A stretch of 12,317 nt of DNA from JBNJEM01 sp051745935 (GTDB taxonomy: Bacteria; Planctomycetota; Planctomycetia; Pirellulales; Pirellulaceae): the NCBI GenBank assembly GCA_051745935.1, contig JBNJEM010000170.1:1-12317 (forward strand), in the 5' to 3' direction. The notes beneath the pieces were generated by a model. It was not told where the DNA came from and ran no database searches. It saw only the letters and a program-made list of their open reading frames with translations. The translations under genes were made by a program, and so were the position numbers. Each line of letters begins with the position of its first letter. The stretch's first letter is position 1. Positions 7,097 through 12,317 of the stretch are shown in pieces.

Positions 7097-8317
7097 ATGT
7101 GTGTCTCCGTTGAAAACCTGACCGTTGAGCGATTGACTTCTCTGAACGGGGATCACGCGCTGGTGACAGCGTGGAATATACTGGCTGGCGATAATCCGTT
7201 TTTGGGGTGGGAATGGTTGGAGTGTTGGTGGCGGCATTATGGTTCGAGTCAACCAGATGGGCGTCGGAGCCTACTACTGCTCGCCGTGCGCGACAGTAGC
7301 GGGCGAATGGTTGGTTTGGCTCCGTGGTATCTCGATTATTCATTACTGGATGGATGGGCGATACGATTCCTCGGCAGTGGCGAGGTCTGTTCCGAGTATC
7401 CGACGGTCCTTTGTGAATCGGGTTATCAAGATGCGGTAGTCGAAGTCCTTTCCCGGTGGCTGCTGGTCGAATCCCCCATCCACTGGAATGTTCTGGACTT
7501 CAGTGCGGTCGCCGTGGACGACCCATTTTTGGCGTCTTTCGTAGGCCAACTCGAACAGCGCGGCTGTAAGGTTCTCCGGGAGGCCGCGGCGAGCTGTTGG
7601 CGGGTTGAATTGCCTGGCTGCTGGGAGGAGTATCTGCGGTCAATCTCGAAATCCCGGCGTCAAAAGACTCGTCAATTGCATCGGCGGTTACTGGAATCCG
7701 GAGCGGCGTTGGTGCATCCGGTAAAGACGGAAGCTGAATTGGAAACCGGCTTTTCCATTCTCCGCGATTTACACCAGTCGCGGCGTAATAGTCTCGGGGA
7801 ACCCGGATGCTTCGTGTCACCACGCTTCGTGGCCTTTCACAAGGAAACATGTCGGCGGTTACTCGGCAACGCCCAACTTCGGCTCAACTGGGTTTCCATT
7901 GGCGACGTGCCCGCGGCGGTTGAGTACTGTCTCGAGGCCGGGGATACGGTCTTTCTCTATCAATCGGGGATCGCGCCGGAAATGGCGGACAAGCGACCTG
8001 GTTGGCTATCCCTGACCAATTCAATTCGCACGGCCATTTCCGACGGGTATCGATACTTCGATTTCCTTCGCGGCGATGAACCGCATAAGGCGTCACTGGG
8101 AGCGAAACCGGTCGCGATGGTCGACATCCGGGTCTCCCATCATCATATGCCAGCGAGAATCCGCCACATGGTCCGGCGAGGAACGTTTCTGGCCAAGGCG
8201 GCCATGAACAGCGTGAGATATACTTCAGGCGGTTTTCCGGGTGGAAAGCTGTCCGACCCAAGCCGTCCTCCCGCTGGTCGGACTCGTGGCGGAGAAAGTC
8301 ATCCGCGACCGGTATAG
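7097..8317 (+). CDS. GNAT-fold acyltransferase, CelD/FemAB-like (Acetyltransf_6 type)
   Basis: A 406 aa cytoplasmic protein of the double-GNAT family found in exopolysaccharide and cell-wall loci, where members acylate or aminoacylate sugar precursors; the substrate here is unknown. The N-terminal half has NPFLGWEWLECWWRHYG (33-49), typical of the family, and a beta strand pair at 59-80. The C-terminal half has the charged SKSRRQKTRQLHRR (184-197) and the family signature FDFLRGDEPHKASLG (321-335). The ATG at 7097 starts just before the first conserved strand; a longer reading frame upstream to 6536 lacks recognisable protein. The ribosome binding site is weak (GAGAG 2 nt upstream). Residues 375-406 and the TAG stop come from repeat copy 6, so the native C-terminus has been replaced or extended. 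The flippase gene follows 139 nt downstream. Confidence 0.85.
   Translation: MCVSVENLTVERLTSLNGDHALVTAWNILAGDNPFLGWEWLECWWRHYGSSQPDGRRSLLLLAVRDSSGRMVGLAPWYLDYSLLDGWAIRFLGSGEVCSEYPTVLCESGYQDAVVEVLSRWLLVESPIHWNVLDFSAVAVDDPFLASFVGQLEQRGCKVLREAAASCWRVELPGCWEEYLRSISKSRRQKTRQLHRRLLESGAALVHPVKTEAELETGFSILRDLHQSRRNSLGEPGCFVSPRFVAFHKETCRRLLGNAQLRLNWVSIGDVPAAVEYCLEAGDTVFLYQSGIAPEMADKRPGWLSLTNSIRTAISDGYRYFDFLRGDEPHKASLGAKPVAMVDIRVSHHHMPARIRHMVRRGTFLAKAAMNSVRYTSGGFPGGKLSDPSRPPAGRTRGGESHPRPV
8219..8316 (-). repeat. Interspersed repeat element, copy 6 (reverse, shortened)
   Basis: 98 bp, reverse orientation. It is about 6 bp shorter than the consensus in the right arm (AAAACCGCC where other copies have AAAAATCCAACCGCC) and has four other small changes, including TTGGGTCGGAC for TTGCGTCGGGC. 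It overlaps the 3' end of the acyltransferase frame and forms its stop codon. Confidence 0.95.
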
Positions 8318-8456
8318 TTCGGGCCGAGCGGATCAGTGGATTGCACGGAAGCATGGTTTGGTCAATGAAGGCGGATGGGTTGATGATGTCCGAGGCCCAC
8401 GTATCTGGAACAAGCGATGGAGCTCGGTGCTTCTGTCGCCCGTGCCTGGAGATACG

Positions 8457-10001
8457 ATGCCGATGAGCTCAACCGTGACACCGTTACCGAAGAGCGTGTC
8501 GGCAGCCGGTGCCGCGGATCCGTTGTCTCGCAGCATCGTGCTGCTGGGGCTGCTGATGGTGGGACAGCGTCTGATTGGATTTGGTCGCGCTTTCTTTGTA
8601 TGCCGCGTCTTGTCCCCCGCTGATGTCGGACAACTGGATCTTTCCCTCGGTGTTCTCGCCCTGGCCGCCCCCCTGGTGGTCCTCGGAATCCCGGGCTCGT
8701 TCGGGCGCTACATCGTCCAATTCCAGCTGCGAGGTCAGCAGTCCACGTTCCTGCGACGCACCGCCTTCTCGTGCGGTCTTTTGTCGTTGGTTGGAGCGGG
8801 GAGTCTGTACGTGTGGAGAGGATCGTTGTCAGAAGTGATTTATGGTGACCGGCGGTCCGCCGAGCTGCTTGGCTTACTGGCCTTCGGATTGCCGGCGGTC
8901 GTTTTCTTCAATTTTGCATGTTGTTGGTTTTCGGGGCTGCGACTGAACCGTATTGTCGTTCGGCTGCAGTTCGCGCAGAGCGTCTTCTTCGCCGCGTTGA
9001 GCGCGTATCTTCTGCTGGCCACTTCACCTTCGGCGGGCGACGTGATCATGGCCTACCTGATGGCTTGCCTGCTGGCATGCCTTCTGGGGTGGGACTATCT
9101 CAGGCTCTCGACCAAAAACGGTAAACACGGTTCAACGGACTCCGCCGCCGTGCCAATCTGGAACAGGATTATTCCTTTTGCTCTCTGGATCTGGGCAAGC
9201 AATCTGTTTGTCAACCTATTTGCGATTTGCGATCGGTTGTTGATCGTGAACTTTGCCGACGTCTCGAGTGTAACGGCACGGCAATGGGTCGGGCAATATC
9301 ACAGCGCCAGAATCCTGCCGGTTCTGCTGGTGGCGGTTGGCGGCATGGTGGGTTCGATGCTTACGCCCTATTTGAGCCATGATTGGGAGCACGGTCGGCG
9401 GGACCGCGTATTTGTTACATTGAATGTCGGTTTGAAATCAATGGCAATCTTCGGATACGGCGTTTCGCTTTGTGTTCTGTTGCTTGCGCCTTACCTGTTT
9501 TCCAATTTGTGGCAAGAAAAGTTCGCCAGCGGTGAGAAGCTACTGCCGCTGACCCTTACCTACTGCAATTGGGCCGCGCTGACCCTGGTTGCCCAGAAGT
9601 ACTTCTGGTGTCTGGAAAAGACCTGGCTCAGCAGCACTGCCATGCTGGTGGGGCTTTTTGTGAATGCAGGCATTGGATTCCTGCTGCTCCCGCATTTCGG
9701 AGTGGGCGGCGTTGTGGTTTCCACCATGGCGGCCCATTGTTGTGTCCTGGCAACCGTATGCCTATGTTGCCATCTGTTCGGGATGCGGCTGGACCGTGGT
9801 GTTTTCTGGCTGGCCGGCTTCTGTCCCTTGCTTTGTTTCGGTACCGGCGCCGCCGTCGCCGGCATGGTAGCGTTGTTCATGCTTGTCGCGTTTAGCGAAC
9901 AGATATTGAATGCGGCGGATAAAGCCATATTGCGGGCAGTCGTGAGTGGTCGGTGGCAACGAATTCGTGCATGGATACTGATTTCGGAAGGGGAACATTG
10001 A
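8457..10001 (+). CDS. Polysaccharide/lipid-linked oligosaccharide flippase (Wzx-like, MOP superfamily)
   Basis: An inner-membrane protein of 514 aa with about 12-14 hydrophobic segments, for example 26-43, 59-80, 105-120, 138-158, 172-190, 195-213, 239-262, 284-305, 327-349, 369-382, 393-412, 415-440 and 449-480. The N-terminal pattern (SRSIVLLGLLMVGQ, then GFGRAFFVCRVLSPADVG) is typical of Wzx/RfbX proteins that move lipid-linked repeat units across the membrane. The ATG at 8457 has GGAG at 8448-8451, 5 nt upstream. An in-frame upstream extension to 8241 would encode only repeat copy 6 sequence, so it is left out. Neighbours with acyltransferase and ligase functions support a surface-polymer role. 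Repeat copies 6 and 7 flank the gene in the same orientation. The substrate cannot be told from sequence. Confidence 0.88.
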   Translation: MPMSSTVTPLPKSVSAAGAADPLSRSIVLLGLLMVGQRLIGFGRAFFVCRVLSPADVGQLDLSLGVLALAAPLVVLGIPGSFGRYIVQFQLRGQQSTFLRRTAFSCGLLSLVGAGSLYVWRGSLSEVIYGDRRSAELLGLLAFGLPAVVFFNFACCWFSGLRLNRIVVRLQFAQSVFFAALSAYLLLATSPSAGDVIMAYLMACLLACLLGWDYLRLSTKNGKHGSTDSAAVPIWNRIIPFALWIWASNLFVNLFAICDRLLIVNFADVSSVTARQWVGQYHSARILPVLLVAVGGMVGSMLTPYLSHDWEHGRRDRVFVTLNVGLKSMAIFGYGVSLCVLLLAPYLFSNLWQEKFASGEKLLPLTLTYCNWAALTLVAQKYFWCLEKTWLSSTAMLVGLFVNAGIGFLLLPHFGVGGVVVSTMAAHCCVLATVCLCCHLFGMRLDRGVFWLAGFCPLLCFGTGAAVAGMVALFMLVAFSEQILNAADKAILRAVVSGRWQRIRAWILISEGEH

Positions 10002-10018
10002 ATTCTCCGGCAACGAAG

Positions 10019-10121
10019 TATTCTTCAGGCGGTTGGACTTTTCCGGGGGAAGGCTGCCCGACGCAAGCCGTCCTCCCGTTGGTCGGACTCGCGGCGGAGA
10101 AAGTCATCCGCGACCGGTATA
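10019..10121 (-). repeat. Interspersed repeat element, copy 7 (reverse)
   Basis: 103 bp, reverse orientation, near consensus. It fills almost all of the 136 bp gap between flippase and ATP-grasp. Its end plus the flank reads TATAAT (10118-10123), and the ATP-grasp ribosome binding site (GGGAG, 10124-10128) follows at once. Confidence 0.95.
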
Positions 10122-10137
10122 ATGGGAGCAACAGGTA

Positions 10138-11382
10138 ATGACGGCCAGGCGATCGAAGCTAAAGAAAATACTTCTGTTAGGGAATGACACGCGAGTGATG
10201 TTGGCGGTGAGTCGGTCGTTGGGCCGGAGCGGCCATGAGGTGCACGTGGGATGGTGTCCGGATTCATCTCCGGCAGTGGCTTCGCGATACGTGCAGACGG
10301 TACATGCTATTCCCGAATACAGTCCGGATGATGAAGCCTGGAAAACCGCGCTCGGAAAGATCATGGGTGGCCATGACTTCGACTTGATACTGCCCTGTAA
10401 CGATCCAGCCGTCATTCCATTGCAAGTACATCGGGCCGACTTTGAAACCCAGGCACGCCTTTACTTACTGGATGACGACGTATTCCAGATTGTCTTTGAC
10501 AAAATCCGGACTCTGGAGTTGGCCAAGAGGTTGAAAATCCCGTTGCCAATTAGCGTGGTGGGAAGTTGCCGCCGTACTTTGCTGGCGGAGTGCGATCGCT
10601 GCCGCTACCCTCTGTTCGTTAAGCCGCGGTCTTCGGTAACCGAATGCGATGTCATTAATAAACGGGCCGTGCGGCGCGCCGACACTCCGGAGGCACTCGC
10701 GAGCATTCTCCAAGACAAGGATATTGCCGAAGGCGTGCTCGTTCAGGAATCGTTTGAAGGCATTGGTGTGGGGGTGGAAGTTCTGGCGTGTCAAGGGGAA
10801 GTGTGCGCGGCGCTGCAGCACAAACGTCTCCGTGAATCGATGGCCGGCGGGAGTACCTACAGGGAAACAGTACCGCTGGATCCCCTGTTGCTCGAGGCAA
10901 CCGGCAAAATGATGCGGGCTTTGAACTACACCGGCGTTGCCATGGCCGAGTTCCGGTTTGATCCGAAAACGAAAGACTGGGTTTTTCTGGAAATCAATGC
11001 CAGGTTCTGGGGATCATTGCCCTTGGCGGTGGCAGCGGGGATGGATTTTCCCGTCTACTTGGTACAAATGTTGCTTGAAGGTCAGCGAGAGTTCAATAAC
11101 CAATATCGATATGGCATCCGGTGCCGAAATCTAGTCGAAGACTTGCGCGGCGTCAAAAACCAAGGCAGCAGTCGACTCACGGGGATCCCACGGATTGTCC
11201 GCGAACTCGCCTGGGTGGCCACCGGACGCGACTACCTCGACATGTTCGCCACCGACGACTGGCGCCCACAGTTGAAAGAAGTCTCGGCGCTCTTTCAGTC
11301 TCAATTCAGGAAATGGCGTGAACGAGTTTTCGGTGCGTCGGCTCCAACGCGCGAACCGCGGGAAGTACTTGTGAGACAATAG
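10138..11382 (+). CDS. ATP-grasp superfamily carboxylate-amine ligase
   Basis: A cytoplasmic enzyme of 414 aa that should activate a carboxylate as acyl phosphate and join it to an amine or thiol; the substrates are unknown. The N-terminal pre-ATP-grasp fold begins KKILLLGND (9-17), followed by LILPCNDPAV (83-92). The ATP-binding region has PLFVKPRSS (158-166, K162) and VQESFEGIGVGVEV (202-215). The metal-binding signature is MAEFRFDP (269-276, E271) and VFLEINARFWGS (282-293, E285, N287). The ATG at 10138 follows GGGAG (10124-10128) by 9 nt. It lies 136 bp after the flippase, with repeat copy 7 between. Such ligases occur in polymer and peptide-tailoring loci, which fits the neighbours. The C-terminal 40 residues are basic and show no known domain. 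Confidence 0.87.
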   Translation: MTARRSKLKKILLLGNDTRVMLAVSRSLGRSGHEVHVGWCPDSSPAVASRYVQTVHAIPEYSPDDEAWKTALGKIMGGHDFDLILPCNDPAVIPLQVHRADFETQARLYLLDDDVFQIVFDKIRTLELAKRLKIPLPISVVGSCRRTLLAECDRCRYPLFVKPRSSVTECDVINKRAVRRADTPEALASILQDKDIAEGVLVQESFEGIGVGVEVLACQGEVCAALQHKRLRESMAGGSTYRETVPLDPLLLEATGKMMRALNYTGVAMAEFRFDPKTKDWVFLEINARFWGSLPLAVAAGMDFPVYLVQMLLEGQREFNNQYRYGIRCRNLVEDLRGVKNQGSSRLTGIPRIVRELAWVATGRDYLDMFATDDWRPQLKEVSALFQSQFRKWRERVFGASAPTREPREVLVRQ

Positions 11383-11467
11383 CGGGATATCGTGTCGCCT
11401 TTCCAGTACTCTAAACCGAGCAGTAATGGACTGTTCAGCTACGTCGCTCCGTAAAGCACGCAAAGAC

Positions 11468-11962
11468 TCATTGTTGCGGACGCGGTTGATATGCCAAGAT
11501 GTCTTCCACGGACAAATCGTGTTGCCACCTGTCCATCCAGTGCTTGATGGTCGCTGATGGGACTCGGTGCGTGGAACGGCTTGTCTCCGCCGGACGATCC
11601 GCCCCGCCGATCAGGAGGTCACGGCCATCTTCCCCGTGCAGTTTATCTTTCCCGGGCCCGCCCAATAAAATGTCGTTTCCAAGAACCGGCCCCTGATCCG
11701 CGTCGCCATCGCTGCCACCATCGGAGCCACCGTCCGACCCTCCCGCGTTCAGTTTGGCCATGGTTCGAATCATCGGCGTGGGATCGACCGGCTCATCCGC
11801 GCCGTTGGATCCGCCTTCGCTGCCACCGCGTTTATGCCGGCCGCGTCGATCTTGAGCGCGGTGAAGAAGAAACCGTTTACCGAAATCGACGACGAGACTT
11901 TGATCCTCGTCCTCCCGTAAGTCCTTTGGCGCACGAGACTGAGCCCACCCCCCCAGAGCCAT
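11468..11962 (-). CDS. Small RTX-like (hemolysin-type calcium-binding repeat) protein, possibly a gene remnant
   Basis: A 164 aa product. Residues 101-118 hold two nonapeptides of the RTX type (GGPGKDKLH and GEDGRDLLI), preceded by a partial one (LGNDILL); these bind calcium in secreted RTX proteins. Before them lies a low-complexity GGSDGGSDGGSDGDADQG (74-91). Residues 1-55 are charged and match nothing I know; there is no signal peptide. Two repeats are far fewer than in functional RTX proteins, and a C7 run (11948-11954) sits a few codons after the start. It may therefore be the tail of a larger broken gene. The ATG at 11962 has only a weak GGGA upstream. It converges with the ATP-grasp gene. 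The calcium motif is clear; expression and start are uncertain. Confidence 0.5.
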   Translation of the reverse strand: MALGGWAQSRAPKDLREDEDQSLVVDFGKRFLLHRAQDRRGRHKRGGSEGGSNGADEPVDPTPMIRTMAKLNAGGSDGGSDGGSDGDADQGPVLGNDILLGGPGKDKLHGEDGRDLLIGGADRPAETSRSTHRVPSATIKHWMDRWQHDLSVEDILAYQPRPQQ

Positions 11963-12113
11963 GGCCGTCCCTATTCAGCCGCTTGACAGCCGCTTGCGCA
12001 GCTTGTTAGTTTAGTATCGTAGTTCTCCTGGCCATTGGGTTGTCGGCGACGGCAAGGCGTGCCCGCCGCGCAGGTGCCAACGCGGCACGCAAAGCTATTG
12101 TAACTCGGCTTGC

Positions 12114-12145
12114 CCGTTTTCCCCGGCGTTTGCACCGGGAAACGG
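12114..12145. other. Long imperfect hairpin upstream of the oxidoreductase gene
   Basis: CCGTTTTCCCCGG (12114-12126) pairs with CCGGGAAACGG (12135-12145), leaving one T and one C bulged, around an 8 nt loop. No T-tract follows. It lies 39 nt before the start at 12185 and overlaps the candidate promoter, so it may be an operator or a terminator for incoming transcription. Confidence 0.35.
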
Positions 12146-12159
12146 AAGAGGCTTAAAAT
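12130..12159 (+). promoter_or_regulatory. Candidate promoter for the oxidoreductase gene
   Basis: TAAAAT (12154-12159, five of six to the -10 consensus) lies 18 nt after TTGCAC (12130-12135). It would give a short leader ending in GGAGG (12171-12175) and ATG 12185. The -35 match is weak. Confidence 0.3.
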
Positions 12160-12184
12160 TCCTGTCAGTTGGAGGAAACGGGCT

Positions 12185-12317
12185 ATGAAACAGATGAAAC
12201 GTCGTGGTTTTATCAAGGGAGTCGTGGCTGCGTCGGCCGTGGCCGCCGATGCCGACCAAGTTCAGCTTGCTGTTCGGCGCCTCCCCGGCCTTGAGGATGT
12301 TGAACGGCGCGGCGGCC
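12185..12317 (+). CDS. Tat-exported Gfo/Idh/MocA-family oxidoreductase, partial, with inverted segment
   Basis: Only the 5' end is in the window. It starts at ATG 12185 with GGAGG (12171-12175) 9 nt upstream. Residues 1-20 form a twin-arginine signal with RRGFIK at 6-11, followed by VVAASAVA. As it stands, the next residues (ADADQVQLAVRR and on) resemble nothing. The same bases on the opposite strand encode AAAPFNILK and AGEAPNSKLNLVGIGG, the usual junction of a Tat signal to the Rossmann fold of planctomycete Gfo/Idh/MocA enzymes, which are NAD(P)-dependent sugar oxidoreductases. Turning 12248-12310 round rejoins signal and enzyme in frame. Identity rests on about 20 residues of Rossmann start, so it is good but not certain. 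The gene runs off the window. Confidence 0.7.
   Translation, partial: MKQMKRRGFIKGVVAASAVAADADQVQLAVRRLPGLEDVERRGG
12241..12317. repeat. 63 bp inverted coding segment between 7 bp inverted repeats
   Basis: GGCCGCC (12241-12247) and GGCGGCC (12311-12317) are exact reverse complements bordering 63 bp (12248-12310). The segment is backwards relative to the gene it interrupts. Its length is a multiple of three and both orientations are open. The window stops exactly at the right arm. Confidence 0.75.

Noticed and set aside
8241..8456. N-terminal extension of the flippase frame by 72 codons.
   Set aside because: It begins inside repeat copy 6 and encodes repeat sequence; ATG 8457 has a good ribosome binding site.
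294..10121. Possible CRISPR array or tandem repeat.
   Set aside because: Copies are about 100 bp, in both orientations, at irregular distances with genes between them.
11557..12009. Forward 150-codon frame opposite the RTX-like gene.
   Set aside because: It is the complement of the RTX motif region and has no motif of its own.
11971..12216. Minus-strand 81-codon frame over the upstream region of the oxidoreductase.
   Set aside because: It overlaps the promoter, hairpin and Tat signal codons of the opposite strand and shows no motif.

Overview
The window reads as a planctomycete-like chromosome segment. The lineage is inferred from gene content and no RNA marker is present: a lipoprotein of the CRTAC1 type (FG-GAP repeats plus ASPIC/UnbV), a short secreted multiheme cytochrome, a small RTX-repeat protein, and a Tat-exported Gfo/Idh/MocA oxidoreductase. 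Genes are widely spaced with long untranslated gaps. No tRNA, rRNA, CRISPR array or transposase gene was found.

Layout: 214-2124 (+) CRTAC1-type lipoprotein; 2584-3198 (-) tetraheme cytochrome c; 3443-4240 (-) N-formylglutamate amidohydrolase family; 4975-6432 (+) cardiolipin synthase; 7097-8317 (+) GNAT (CelD/FemAB-like) acyltransferase; 8457-10001 (+) polysaccharide flippase; 10138-11382 (+) ATP-grasp ligase; 11468-11962 (-) small RTX-like protein; 12185-12317 (+) start of a Tat-exported oxidoreductase cut by the window end. Acyltransferase, flippase and ATP-grasp lie in the same direction and suggest assembly or decoration of a surface polymer; cardiolipin synthase upstream is also an envelope enzyme. 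No glycosyltransferase lies in the window.

The most striking content is not a gene. A 98-105 bp element occurs seven times in both orientations (294-397, 2345-2449, 3262-3366, 4537-4640, 4762-4864, 8219-8316, 10019-10121). Its core is nearly invariant, its ends are TATA-like, and its two halves can fold on each other. One copy (4762-4864) differs from the others at positions that keep pairing intact. Two copies are fused into reading frames: one forms part of the N-terminal region of the lipoprotein, the other supplies the last 32 residues and the stop codon of the acyltransferase. Direct copies bracket the cytochrome gene and the flippase gene.

At the right edge, a 63 bp coding segment between 7 bp inverted repeats (12241-12247 and 12311-12317) lies backwards inside the oxidoreductase gene. 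Turning it round restores, in frame, the Tat signal joined to the Rossmann start of a Gfo/Idh/MocA enzyme. This is either a real inversion or a fold-back artefact at a sequence end.
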